DNA of 64,000 nucleotides, from contig JAEWTL010000118.1 of NCBI GenBank assembly GCA_023459495.1, positions 62,001-126,000 on the forward strand. Direction: 5' to 3'. The notes beneath the pieces are model-generated. The model was not told where the DNA came from. It made no database searches and worked only from the letters and a program-made list of their open reading frames with translations. Positions within the stretch are counted from its first letter, which is position 1. Every line of letters starts with the position of its first letter. Shown here in pieces: positions 26,271 through 33,597 of the stretch. This DNA comes from Bacillota bacterium (GTDB lineage Bacteria; Bacillota; Clostridia; Christensenellales; SZUA-584). The translations under genes were made by a program, and so were the position numbers.

Positions 26271-26792
26271 TTATTTTAACGGTTCATCGTCAGCCTCTTC
26301 GGTATCACCGTCGCTGTCTCCGGCGGCGGTGACCACCGATAGGCTGATCTCGTGAGGCTCTCCCGCAAGGGTGATCCTCACCTTCGCGCGCTTGGCGCGT
26401 GTGTTTACGCTGACGATCTCTGGTTCGTGGCCCTTGAGCGGGCCAGTCATCACCGCACCGTCTTGATCCAGTTCGGATGGTTGCAACGGTTTTCCGCCGC
26501 TTGCCAGCCATGTGATATATTCCGCTTCTTTCCTCGACAGCTCTGTTGGCTGCTTGTCGCCCAGGAAGCGTATCACATGCGGGATGCCCTTAATCTTATA
26601 GTAGGCTTTCAAATCCATAGCCATATCCACAAAGACATACCCGGTGAACAGTGTCCGCTCGCGCTGGACCTCTTTGCCGTTCTTACGCTCCAGCGCAATC
26701 TCCCGCGGCACCATGGCACCGAAGTACAGCCGCCGCAGCTCGTCCCGGATGGCCATCTCTTGGCCGGTCTGGACATGGAGCACATAGATCAT
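26271..26792 (-). CDS. NusG-family (LoaP-like) transcription antiterminator
   Basis: 173 residues. An NGN domain fills residues 1 to about 96 (MIYVLHVQTGQEMAIRDELR, RTLFTGYVFVDM, PHVIRFLGDKQPTELS). A KOW domain follows (AVMTGPLKGHEPEIVSVN, KVRITLAGEPHEISLS). The acidic C-terminal tail is extra. NusG paralogs with this layout (RfaH, LoaP) bind RNA polymerase and suppress termination in long operons. Here the gene is embedded in a Mu-like phage, after Mor and gp25/gp27-like genes and just before the 20-kb head-tail-lysis region, and is followed by two long hairpins. It overlaps the DUF3486 gene by four bases. It is not the housekeeping nusG, which sits with secE and rplK. Confidence 0.88.
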   Translation of the reverse strand: MIYVLHVQTGQEMAIRDELRRLYFGAMVPREIALERKNGKEVQRERTLFTGYVFVDMAMDLKAYYKIKGIPHVIRFLGDKQPTELSRKEAEYITWLASGGKPLQPSELDQDGAVMTGPLKGHEPEIVSVNTRAKRAKVRITLAGEPHEISLSVVTAAGDSDGDTEEADDEPLK

Positions 26793-27328
26793 GCGGCACC
26801 GCCCTTCTCGGCAAGGAACTTACTGACCTCGGTATACAGATCCGGACGCTCCTTGGACATCGCTTCGAAGAACTGCGCCTTGATCTGCTCGAAGCCCGCT
26901 TCCAGTGCATCTTTGTTCTGGATATCGATCCGGGACTTGTAGGCCGCAGCCCGGATCAGAGCCGAGGACTCGCGGAGCAGCTTCTCCGGATCCATCTTAG
27001 CCAGCTCGTCGGGCTGCTTCTGCTGAATTGCCTCAAGTACCTGATGAGAGAGCAGCCGGATGATAGCTTCGCTCGCGTCCAACTGCGGATACTTGCCGAC
27101 CTCATCCATGATGACACGGAAGTTTTCCTGTGCCATCCGGAGGGACTGCACCGTGGCGTTCAGCGTGCTCGCATGCCGCCAGACGGAAGTAACCGATATC
27201 TCGTAACCCTGCTGCTTGATGTAATCCGCGATCTCTCCGTATGTGCAGTCAGTTTGCATCATCCGCTCGACCGTGTCCTTGATGGGCTGCGGAAGAGCGT
27301 CGATCTTGGAGTGCTTACGCCTTGCCAT
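26789..27328 (-). CDS. Mu gp27-like small terminase (DUF3486)
   Basis: 179 residues starting MARRKHSKIDALPQPIKDTV. Residues 10-55 form a helix-turn-helix (TYGEIADYIKQQGYEISVTSVWRH), followed by long helices. This is the DUF3486 family of Mu-like phages, regarded as small terminase subunits that recognise packaging DNA. It is separated from the large terminase by the NusG-like gene and leader, which is unusual because the two are normally adjacent. Confidence 0.85.
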   Translation of the reverse strand: MARRKHSKIDALPQPIKDTVERMMQTDCTYGEIADYIKQQGYEISVTSVWRHASTLNATVQSLRMAQENFRVIMDEVGKYPQLDASEAIIRLLSHQVLEAIQQKQPDELAKMDPEKLLRESSALIRAAAYKSRIDIQNKDALEAGFEQIKAQFFEAMSKERPDLYTEVSKFLAEKGGAA

Positions 27329-27340
27329 GCGTCACACCCC

Positions 27341-27676
27341 CTAAACCCTAACCAGCGAGTCTTTGATCCCAAACGCGAGCAGCTGGATACCCTTCGCGGT
27401 GAGCTTCGCTTCAAGCTTCCGGTAATCCACATCCGCAAGGCCCGCCTCTACGTTGGCCTTGGTCTCGCAATCCCGGAGGTGGATATACCCGGCTTCAAAA
27501 AGATAGTTGACCGCATCGAGGAGTTCATCTTCCTCAATGTCCGGGTGGGCGTATTGGATGGCCGTCAGCTTGTTGTACGCATGACGGAGGATATTGATTG
27601 TACGTAGGACGCGGCCCGTGTTGTCAACAAAGTTACCGGCGCGGATACGTTTCTTCAGTTCGTCGCGTTCATCCAT
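27341..27676 (-). CDS. Hypothetical winged-helix-like protein (Mu gp26 position)
   Basis: 111 residues. ILRHAYNKLTAIQYAHPDIEEDELLDAVNYL and YRKLEAKLTAKGIQLLAFGI suggest a winged-helix fold. It lies between gp25-like and gp27-like genes, the position of the small Mu gp26 gene, and overlaps its upstream neighbour by eight bases. No catalytic residues are evident. Confidence 0.65.
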   Translation of the reverse strand: MDERDELKKRIRAGNFVDNTGRVLRTINILRHAYNKLTAIQYAHPDIEEDELLDAVNYLFEAGYIHLRDCETKANVEAGLADVDYRKLEAKLTAKGIQLLAFGIKDSLVRV

Positions 27677-27995
27677 TCTTGCTGCCGCCTCCTTTGATAT
27701 CGAGCAGGATCTCCATGATCCGATCGAGTTTGCGGTCTGTCTTCGCCTGTTCCCTGAAAAAGTCTTCTTTGGTCAGATAGTTGGTCTTGATCTCTCCGAT
27801 TGTCCTTTCGAGAGCTGTTACCTCATCGCGCAGCTCGCAGACTTCCTCTTTGGAAGCCTTACAGCTTTCTAGTGTATCTACACGCTCGGCGAGCTTGTCC
27901 GACTGGTTGATCGTGCGCTTCAGGAAAAAACCGATTATGCCCACAACGATGCCCACAGCGCTCAGTGCAATTGCGATGATCCCACCAGTATCCAT
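27669..27995 (-). CDS. Membrane-anchored coiled-coil protein (Mu gp25-like)
   Basis: 108 residues from ATG 27995, which has GGGGTG at normal spacing; an ATG 12 bases upstream abuts the terminator T-run and is less likely. An N-terminal transmembrane helix (IIAIALSAVGIVVGIIGFFL) is followed by a coiled coil (LAERVDTLESCKASKEEVCEL). This layout matches the DUF2730/gp25 proteins of Mu-like phages. Confidence 0.7.
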   Translation of the reverse strand: MDTGGIIAIALSAVGIVVGIIGFFLKRTINQSDKLAERVDTLESCKASKEEVCELRDEVTALERTIGEIKTNYLTKEDFFREQAKTDRKLDRIMEILLDIKGGGSKNG

Positions 27996-28007
27996 CTGAC
28001 ACCCCAT

Positions 28008-28044
28008 AAAAAAAGTAAGGTCTTGGCTGATACCAAAACCTTAC
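28008..28044 (-). terminator. Hairpin terminator directly after the Mor-type promoter
   Basis: Leftward: stem of 12 positions (28033-28044 with 28015-28026, one mismatch), six-base loop, then seven T (28008-28014). It sits between the Mor gene and the gp25-like gene and begins only a few bases after a TATAAT. It would stop transcripts entering from the early operon and also, unless overridden, those starting at the TATAAT. Confidence 0.8.
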
Positions 28045-28045
28045 C

Positions 28046-28110
28046 ATTATATCGCTTGACCATAAAGCAAAGCGCTTGATGTATTTTGTTTGCTATACTA
28101 CTTTTATAAA
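28046..28110 (-). promoter_or_regulatory. Mor-dependent middle/late promoter candidate
   Basis: Leftward TATAAT lies at 28046-28051 with no acceptable -35 at 16-18 bp. The upstream bases carry CAAGCG twice, 22 bp apart, and an AAGCGCTT palindrome. Mu Pm has the same form, a good -10 and poor -35 with Mor bound upstream, and a Mor-family gene ends right here (28116). Confidence 0.55.
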
Positions 28111-28115
28111 CTACT

Positions 28116-28439
28116 TTAAACTGCCTCTGAGGTGTCATCGAACAAGCTGATCTGGCCTACTACGGGCGGTATGGAAGGGCCAACGATCTGGCGCACCCAC
28201 TGCTCCGATATCCCGTACCTAATTGCAAGCTCGCGATGGTTGTATCCAGTGTACTCCTCTTTGATCAAGCTGTCACGCACTTTTATTGTCAGCTTATCCA
28301 CAGTGGGGATATACATCGTGCAGCCCGCAAACATTTCAACCAGCTTGCGATAAGCTTCTATCCCGATTGCTTCGGCCACCCGGCGCGGCTCGTCGGCTAG
28401 ATGCTCCAGCTGCAGCTGCTCAAGTAGATCTATTGCCAT
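28116..28439 (-). CDS. mor: Mor/C-family transcription activator
   Basis: 107 residues. CTMYIPTVDKLTIKVRDSLI is the dimerisation/beta-strand region and YNHRELAIRYGISEQWVRQIV the C-terminal helix-turn-helix of the Mor family. In Mu, Mor turns on the middle promoter Pm immediately downstream of its gene. Here the downstream region has a matching promoter candidate and a terminator before the gp25-like gene. It overlaps the GemA-like gene by 20 bp. It probably controls entry into the late programme. Confidence 0.9.
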   Translation of the reverse strand: MAIDLLEQLQLEHLADEPRRVAEAIGIEAYRKLVEMFAGCTMYIPTVDKLTIKVRDSLIKEEYTGYNHRELAIRYGISEQWVRQIVGPSIPPVVGQISLFDDTSEAV

Positions 28440-28929
28440 CGCTACGCTCCTTTCTGCGCTCTGCCGACGCCACGTACCGCTTCAGCTTTTCGATTAGCTG
28501 CCCGCCAGTATACGGTGTAAGCCATCGAAACGGTTCTTCGACGGTGGCGTCGACAAGCAGCTCTTTTTTGATCACACCGACCATGCGTTCTCCGGCGGTC
28601 GCTTTGGACTTCTTATCGTCCAGCTCGATTAGTCGGTAGATGTACCGCCATGCCAGCCGCTGCTGCGCTTTGTTCATCCGCCCGGCAGGCGTATTGTCGG
28701 TGGCTGCCGGAGGCAATGGCGCGCGGCGGGACTTGCCCTGAAGGAGGGGGAGCAGCTCCCGCTCCACATTGTAAAAATCGCCATCACTCAGATCCTTAAC
28801 CGAACCTTTGCCGGTAACCCGCATTACAATCGCATGCAGATTATCGTCCTTGTTCCCGGACTCAAGGACGCCTGCAGCCGCGCCCAGCGCGTAGATCCGC
28901 CGTACCTGTTCCTTCGTAATTGCACCCAT
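28420..28929 (-). CDS. gemA: GemA-like protein (DUF1018, Mu gp16)
   Basis: 169 residues. ITKEQVRRIYALGAAAGV and the later ITGK/DLSD region with MNKAQQRLAWRYIYRLIELD and TPYTGGQLIEKLKRYVAS match the DUF1018 family of Mu-like phages, known from Mu GemA, a modulator of host gene expression. It lies just upstream of mor, as in Mu. Confidence 0.82.
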   Translation of the reverse strand: MGAITKEQVRRIYALGAAAGVLESGNKDDNLHAIVMRVTGKGSVKDLSDGDFYNVERELLPLLQGKSRRAPLPPAATDNTPAGRMNKAQQRLAWRYIYRLIELDDKKSKATAGERMVGVIKKELLVDATVEEPFRWLTPYTGGQLIEKLKRYVASAERRKERSDGNRST

Positions 28930-28944
28930 GTCAACCTCCTTATC

Positions 28945-29304
28945 TTACCGTCCCGATGCTGCCCGCTTCTTACGCTTTTTCTTCTTTGGCTGGCTTTCCC
29001 GCTCCAGCCGCTTCCGGAACGCGTCCATTCTTTTATCTACCGCAGTTTTGGTTTTATCTTCTATCCTCTTCCAAAGCTCATCATTTGATATTTTCCCATC
29101 CTGACAATCCCGCAGCCATAGGACATTTTCCATAATGTCTGCTAACCGACGGGCAAGAGGCTTGTCGCAAAACTGCTGATTCTCGGCAAGGCCCTGCACA
29201 TGGAACATGCATTCATGCAGCAGCTGTGTTGACACCCTGAATGAATCGGCTTTCACACGGTCCATTATGTCCTGCGCCCACTCGCGCTCCTGCTTCGGCG
29301 TCAT
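28945..29304 (-). CDS. Hypothetical early phage protein
   Basis: 119 residues, helical, with a very basic C-terminal tail (QPKKKKRKKRAASGR). Overlaps the end of the gam gene by four bases and precedes gemA. No family recognised. The basic tail suggests nucleic acid contact. Confidence 0.65.
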   Translation of the reverse strand: MTPKQEREWAQDIMDRVKADSFRVSTQLLHECMFHVQGLAENQQFCDKPLARRLADIMENVLWLRDCQDGKISNDELWKRIEDKTKTAVDKRMDAFRKRLERESQPKKKKRKKRAASGR

Positions 29305-29819
29305 TTCGCGCCCTCCTGCAGCTGCTCCTTGTCGACCTCGTACCAGAAGACGTCCTTGATCTCTAGCTTAGCGCCGACAGCTGAAACCTGTGTTTCCGAG
29401 TACTTGCCGAGCTTCTTTTTATCAATTTTGTCAGGCTGCGGCACCAGACAATCTTTCATGCCCAGCTTTTTTAGCTTCTGAACAATATCCTCGATCTCAG
29501 TCTTTCCTTTGGGCAAGATGACCTTGGTCGACTTCCGGAACCCGAGCTTACCAAAAGTCATAGCCTTGGTCTTTGCCTTGCCAAGATCGTCGGTGTGAGC
29601 ATTTGCAAACAGCTGCAGCTGTTTTTTCATAGACTCAATGCGCTTTAGCCATGGCTCTGCCGCTATCTCGGCAGCGGCCTTGGCGGCGGCGATCTCTTCT
29701 TGCATCTTCGCTTCGATCCCGGCGATGACACGTTCATACTCACCGATATCCGCCAGCGTAAGGTTGGCGTCATCCCAAGTCTTTAATATGCTGACCTCTT
29801 CCATCCGTACTCTTGCCAT
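29301..29819 (-). CDS. gam: Gam-like host-nuclease inhibitor
   Basis: 172 residues. A helical N-terminal coiled coil (IAGIEAKMQEEIAAAKAAAE) is followed by FGKLGFRKSTKVILPKGKTE, the signature Ku-like strand of Mu Gam. Gam binds DNA ends and protects them from exonucleases. Its presence with MuA and MuB fits replication by transposition. Confidence 0.9.
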   Translation of the reverse strand: MARVRMEEVSILKTWDDANLTLADIGEYERVIAGIEAKMQEEIAAAKAAAEIAAEPWLKRIESMKKQLQLFANAHTDDLGKAKTKAMTFGKLGFRKSTKVILPKGKTEIEDIVQKLKKLGMKDCLVPQPDKIDKKKLGKYSETQVSAVGAKLEIKDVFWYEVDKEQLQEGAK

Positions 29820-29831
29820 AGTTAGACCTCC

Positions 29832-30083
29832 TTAAAGAAGATTGTTTTGCTTTTTACCTGATCCCGCAATTGCATCGTTATAGCTTTGATATTGTGGCTC
29901 ACGATGACCGTTCAGCAAATCGCACTGATACCCGACCGCCATCTTTTTATAAGGGCACTTATAACCGGTCAACAAGCAGTTAATTTCGTTCCATTCTGGA
30001 GACCCTACCTTCGGAAAGTTTGGGCATTCACCACATTGCTTCGGTCTCAGACAACTATTACAATCACATTCACTAGCACACAC
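29832..30083 (-). CDS. Cysteine-rich small protein
   Basis: 83 residues from GTG 30083, which follows AGAGGAGG at good spacing and starts just after the preceding stop; a longer ATG form from 30125 would overlap that gene by 37 bp. Ten cysteines, clustered as CDCNSC, CGEC and CPYK, suggest one or two zinc sites. Function unknown. Confidence 0.6.
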   Translation of the reverse strand: MCASECDCNSCLRPKQCGECPNFPKVGSPEWNEINCLLTGYKCPYKKMAVGYQCDLLNGHREPQYQSYNDAIAGSGKKQNNLL

Positions 30084-30088
30084 TATTC

Positions 30089-30604
30089 TTACGCCTCCTC
30101 TGTATATGGATCCGGCAGAGACCAATCCCAGTATGACCGGCTCCCGTAATCCTGTCTAAACCAGTTCCGTCCATTCCGGCCCGCAAAGTAGAGATAGTCA
30201 TCAGGCAGCACGCGTCCCACATCGTCACTTCCCAGCTGCTCCCTGACCCACCTGTCAACTATATCCGCTGCCAGCTCGCGCAGCTCCTCGGTTACCGGAG
30301 CGGACGCACGATACGCGAACTGATGCTTTGCTGTTACAACTTCGGTGATCGTGCTGCCCCACATGCCCGCGTCGACGCGGTTGAGCGCGCACCAGACCAC
30401 CGCTGCCTGTTCCATGCGGCTATCCACTCCGCGGGCCTCGGCCCATACCAGCTGCGCAAGTATGTCGATCTCATCGTCTGATACCTTGATAATCATTGGC
30501 TCCTTCTCGGGCTCTGAGATACCCAGAGCCGCCGCGTGGGCGATGCTCGGCATGGTGATGAGCAGCGCCGCCGCGATGAGAATGCAGGTGATAAGCTTTT
30601 TCAT
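30089..30604 (-). CDS. Secreted SleB/CwlJ-type cell wall hydrolase
   Basis: 171 residues with a signal peptide (MKKLITCILIAAALLITMPSIAHA). A Hydrolase_2 domain follows: ILAQLVWAEARGVDSRMEQ, AAVVWCALNRVDAGMWG, VVTAKHQFAY, including the Glu of WAEARG expected to be catalytic. This family includes spore cortex lytic enzymes. It is encoded in the early operon, far from the lysis genes, so it may act in the lysogen or on spores rather than in lysis. It overlaps the preceding gene by four bases. Confidence 0.8.
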   Translation of the reverse strand: MKKLITCILIAAALLITMPSIAHAAALGISEPEKEPMIIKVSDDEIDILAQLVWAEARGVDSRMEQAAVVWCALNRVDAGMWGSTITEVVTAKHQFAYRASAPVTEELRELAADIVDRWVREQLGSDDVGRVLPDDYLYFAGRNGRNWFRQDYGSRSYWDWSLPDPYTEEA

Positions 30605-31029
30605 TGCGATACCTCGCTATCGGCTTCGACTGCCATTGGCCGTGTCGTCGCGCCTTTAACGGAAGGCTGATCCTCCGACCTGATTTCATAAAACGCAAAC
30701 GGATATTTATCCGAGTGCTTTGTTCCGGGTTGTGCGCGGCCTGTCAGTATGTCTGAGCAGTCCCATGCGCTGCAATCATGGAAACTTAGTCCTTTTGGAT
30801 AGGCAAGTCCTGCACCGCAGTCGCAGCGAGCATAGGCTGCATAACGAAGTTCATCATCGGTGTAAATTTCTTTTGGTTCTTTAAATTCAATTTTTGGACG
30901 AACTTCCACGCGCCCTTGTGTAAAAGCATCAAAAAGTGCATTTTTCAAAGCGTGTTCGCAGTTTATTTTTTCTTCCAGTGTTTCGCATCGTTCCAACTGT
31001 TGTTTGAGTTCCTCGATTGTTTTATCCAT
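30601..31029 (-). CDS. Hypothetical early phage protein with Cys/His cluster
   Basis: 142 residues. An N-terminal helical hairpin (IEELKQQLERCETLEEKINC) is followed by a metal-site-like CDCGAGLAYPKGLSFHDCSAWDC. No family recognised. Separated from a rightward two-gene cassette by about 40 bp containing that cassette's promoter. Confidence 0.6.
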   Translation of the reverse strand: MDKTIEELKQQLERCETLEEKINCEHALKNALFDAFTQGRVEVRPKIEFKEPKEIYTDDELRYAAYARCDCGAGLAYPKGLSFHDCSAWDCSDILTGRAQPGTKHSDKYPFAFYEIRSEDQPSVKGATTRPMAVEADSEVSQ

Positions 31030-31055
31030 TGCCGTTTCTGACCTCCATCATTTGT

Positions 31056-31063
31056 GATATAAT
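31056..31063 (+). promoter_or_regulatory. Extended -10 promoter, possibly leaderless
   Basis: GATATAAT with TG one base before the hexamer (TATAAT at 31058-31063). Only six bases separate the hexamer from the ATG at 31070, and no ribosome site is present, so transcription would begin at or next to the start codon. Confidence 0.5.
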
Positions 31064-31069
31064 GCCCCC

Positions 31070-31288
31070 ATGAGAGTTGACTCTATTGAAAAATGGTCCG
31101 AAGTATCCGTTAAGCTTGAAGCTCGCGGATACATGCTCTGGCAAACGCAGTTCGGTATTGAGAGCCCCAACGGATTTATTGCCCGGTTCATGGTTCCTGA
31201 TGACGCCCTCAAGCGCGTTGAGCTTGTCACGTTTGACGCGCAGGTCGCTGATGCTATGGTGCGGTATAAGCCGCCGCAGCGCTCATGA
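31070..31288 (+). CDS. Small protein of rightward cassette, first gene
   Basis: 72 residues (MRVDSIEKWSEVSVKLEARGYML, IARFMVPDDALKRVELVTFD). Read against the leftward early operon. No ribosome site precedes it. The stop overlaps the next start (ATGA), which supports a real two-gene unit. No family recognised. An accessory, lysogen-expressed function is possible. Confidence 0.55.
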   Translation: MRVDSIEKWSEVSVKLEARGYMLWQTQFGIESPNGFIARFMVPDDALKRVELVTFDAQVADAMVRYKPPQRS

Positions 31289-31512
31289 CTGACTCCATCA
31301 AGGTTGGCTGCGCGCCCCGCCGCATCGTCCTCGACTGGCCCGCTGCTTACGTCGAGGATCCGGACGGTATCTGGTACCCTGTGGTAACCAGTATGCCTGA
31401 CCGTTGCCGTGACTGTGAGCATGGTGACCATTGCGGGCAGTTCGTCGATCAGTACGTTACCGAGCACCGCATGACCGCGTTCGTCGACATCATTTATCCG
31501 CTTGGGTTGTAG
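31285..31512 (+). CDS. Small Cys-cluster protein of rightward cassette, second gene
   Basis: 75 residues with CRDCEHGDHC, a compact zinc-ribbon-like cluster, and a hydrophobic C-terminus (MTAFVDIIYPLGL). Coupled by ATGA overlap to the first gene. Its 3' end overlaps the opposing gene by 23 bp. Function unknown. Confidence 0.55.
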   Translation: MTDSIKVGCAPRRIVLDWPAAYVEDPDGIWYPVVTSMPDRCRDCEHGDHCGQFVDQYVTEHRMTAFVDIIYPLGL

Positions 31513-31762
31513 GGTAGCGTCTCAGCTCCTCCAACTGCCGTTGCCTCTCAGGAATAAAGTCGCTCAGGTCTGCCTCCTGTAGCGCCCAATTTAACCCACC
31601 GCGCCCTGAGCAGTGCGGATCTATGCGCACCGACTTATAGTGTCCAACCGCCCATTGCTCTGATATGACTTCATGCTTGTTACGGCAATCAATCGCTGCC
31701 TTATATGTGCCGTGCATGAGGTCGCATACTGGGCAGCGGTACCATGTCTCAACGTGCGCCAT
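31490..31762 (-). CDS. Small zinc-finger-like protein
   Basis: 90 residues. WYRCPVCDLMHGTYKAAIDCRNKH is a Cys2-His/Cys pattern of the kind seen in C2H2-like phage proteins. The C-terminal half is helical. Converges with the rightward cassette. Function unknown. Confidence 0.65.
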   Translation of the reverse strand: MAHVETWYRCPVCDLMHGTYKAAIDCRNKHEVISEQWAVGHYKSVRIDPHCSGRGGLNWALQEADLSDFIPERQRQLEELRRYPTTQADK

Positions 31763-31774
31763 TTTTGATCTCCC

Positions 31775-32392
31775 TCACTTCTCATCCGCGAACGGATCCA
31801 GCGCCAGATGATCCAGATTGCCCACGGGCCGCTCAAACGCTGAGCGCTGGCGGCTGTCAGCTTTTGTAGATGGATTCCCATCCTTGTAGCGCCGCCACTT
31901 CGCGCCACCGTTCGCATACTCTGAGCAGATCAATACCGTGCTCCCTGCTACTTTCTGGCCAAAAAACTCTGCGAGAGACCGGGCAGGGACAGCATACGGT
32001 CCGTTATTTGCAGTCATACGGACGACCTTGGCATGCCGGTCTAGCAGCATCCTGAGTTCATCCCACGAATACTCACCGCGGCGGCGGGCCACATCAATGG
32101 CCGCGCGCATCTCCTTGGTGAGCTTCCGGTGCTTAATCAGACCGAGGGTGTTATAAAAGTCAAACACCTCCTGATACGGATTTCCTTCTGGCATTTCGGC
32201 TATCTCGGCACGCTGCAGATATTGCCCCGCTTTTTTCTTCCATACGGCGGCTTCTATCTGCGCCTTTTTGATTTCCAGTTCTAACTTCTCGATTTTATCC
32301 GCCAACACGGATACCGCATTGGCGTGACAGCGCACATGCACATGGGCCTCATCAGGATCAACTACAAAGTCACATATTGCGCACCGCTCCAT
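31775..32392 (-). CDS. Hypothetical early protein with N-terminal zinc motif and helical C-domain
   Basis: 205 residues from ATG 32392, which follows GGAGGGAGAA and the preceding stop by two bases. N-terminal CAICDFVVDPDEAHVHVRCH looks metal-binding. A coiled coil follows (IEKLELEIKKAQIEAAVWKKK). The C-terminal part (YQEVFDFYNTLGLIKHRKLT, DELRMLLDRHAKVVRM) resembles the conserved C-terminal domain of phage replication proteins, low certainty. Confidence 0.6.
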   Translation of the reverse strand: MERCAICDFVVDPDEAHVHVRCHANAVSVLADKIEKLELEIKKAQIEAAVWKKKAGQYLQRAEIAEMPEGNPYQEVFDFYNTLGLIKHRKLTKEMRAAIDVARRRGEYSWDELRMLLDRHAKVVRMTANNGPYAVPARSLAEFFGQKVAGSTVLICSEYANGGAKWRRYKDGNPSTKADSRQRSAFERPVGNLDHLALDPFADEK

Positions 32393-32393
32393 A

Positions 32394-32819
32394 TCAGTTC
32401 TCCCTCCGGCAGATCCATCCGCCAACCTGATCATCCGCTGTCACTGCAAAACGCGCGGGCAAATGTATCCCGTGATCCTTAAATGCTGCCGCCAGCTCAT
32501 GGCTGCAGATCTGCGCAGCATGCTTTCGCCGGGTGATCTGGAACCCGGACGCGCTCGGTATCATCACCAGAATGGTGCCCTGACTGTTGACCCGGATATC
32601 CATCCGGTCAGCAGTCAGACCACTTAGCATGCTCTGCGCCAACCGGATCCTACAGGATGTCTGGTACGGCTGAATCAGCATTGTATCCGGTGCCAGCGAG
32701 ACCGGAGGATGCAGCTTCTCAAAGTACTGAAGATTCACGCCGCTCTTTACCTGCGTCGCCTCGATCTCCTTCTGCCTCGCGATCTCTCTTTCGTCCTGCG
32801 TCTCTCCCCAGATCTTCAT
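32394..32819 (-). CDS. Hypothetical early phage protein
   Basis: 141 residues from ATG 32819 with GGAGG upstream. Mixed alpha/beta, with TQVKSGVNLQYFEKLHPPV and a basic TRRKHAAQICSHELAAAF helix. No family recognised. Lies between the methyltransferase and the zinc-motif protein in a tight operon. Confidence 0.6.
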   Translation of the reverse strand: MKIWGETQDEREIARQKEIEATQVKSGVNLQYFEKLHPPVSLAPDTMLIQPYQTSCRIRLAQSMLSGLTADRMDIRVNSQGTILVMIPSASGFQITRRKHAAQICSHELAAAFKDHGIHLPARFAVTADDQVGGWICRREN

Positions 32820-32829
32820 ATGACCTCCA

Positions 32830-33543
32830 TCATCCCGCGCGTACCCCAAGCCGTTGCTCGATGATCCGCACGTTTTCCTCCATAATCTCGCCGCCTACCG
32901 CGCTATAGCCTTCCAGCTTTGCAGCCACCAGCGTGCTCCCGCTGCCCGCGAACGGGTCAAGTAGGGTTTCACCCGACTCCACGATCCTGATCAGCGCCCG
33001 CATCAGCTCCACGGGTTTCGGTGTCTGATGCATTCTTTCCTTGCCGGTCGGCATGGGACACCGGTATATTCCGGGTAGCACCGGCACGTCGCGGGTGATC
33101 GGCATAGGCCCATTGGATCCCCATGCCACATACTCGCACTGTGCCCGGAAGCGCCCATTCTGTGGCCTCGCATTAGCCTTATCCCACGGCACCATGCCAC
33201 GCCATGTCCACCCGGCCCACTGCATCGCATCCGTTAGAGACGGCAGCTGCCTCCAGTCGCTGAACACTACGATCGGAGCTCCTGCTTTACACGCCTGCCG
33301 GGCGTCGTACATCCATTCAGCCATCCAGCGTGTCCAGCTTCGCTGGTCCTTGGCGTCGCCCTCGAAGTCGGCATACGGGCAAGCGCCTTTTGTGCTGGTA
33401 TACTTTTTGCTGGTCGCCTGCTGTTTTGCCCCGATCGTCTGCCCTCCGCTTGAATACGGAGGATCTGTTACTACTCCGCCGAAGGTCCCTTTCCCAAACT
33501 GCCTTATGACCTGCAGACAGTCACCTTGTATAATCCGTATCAT
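32830..33543 (-). CDS. Site-specific DNA methyltransferase (beta-class)
   Basis: 237 residues. The catalytic motif IV is VVTDPPYSSGG near the N-terminus and the SAM-binding motif I is LLDPFAGSGSTLVAA near the C-terminus. This order is that of beta-class amino-methyltransferases (N6-adenine or N4-cytosine). A TPKPVELMRALI helix precedes motif I. No cognate nuclease is present, so protection of phage DNA from host restriction is the likely role. Confidence 0.9.
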   Translation of the reverse strand: MIRIIQGDCLQVIRQFGKGTFGGVVTDPPYSSGGQTIGAKQQATSKKYTSTKGACPYADFEGDAKDQRSWTRWMAEWMYDARQACKAGAPIVVFSDWRQLPSLTDAMQWAGWTWRGMVPWDKANARPQNGRFRAQCEYVAWGSNGPMPITRDVPVLPGIYRCPMPTGKERMHQTPKPVELMRALIRIVESGETLLDPFAGSGSTLVAAKLEGYSAVGGEIMEENVRIIEQRLGVRAG

Positions 33544-33597
33544 GTTTGCCCCCTTTATCGAACATATGTTCTATGTTCTCTCGGAGGCAAGGCTTTG

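Noticed and set aside
31048..31467. 139-codon leftward frame opposite the rightward cassette
   Set aside because: No ribosome site or protein features; the rightward pair has a promoter and coupled start/stop.
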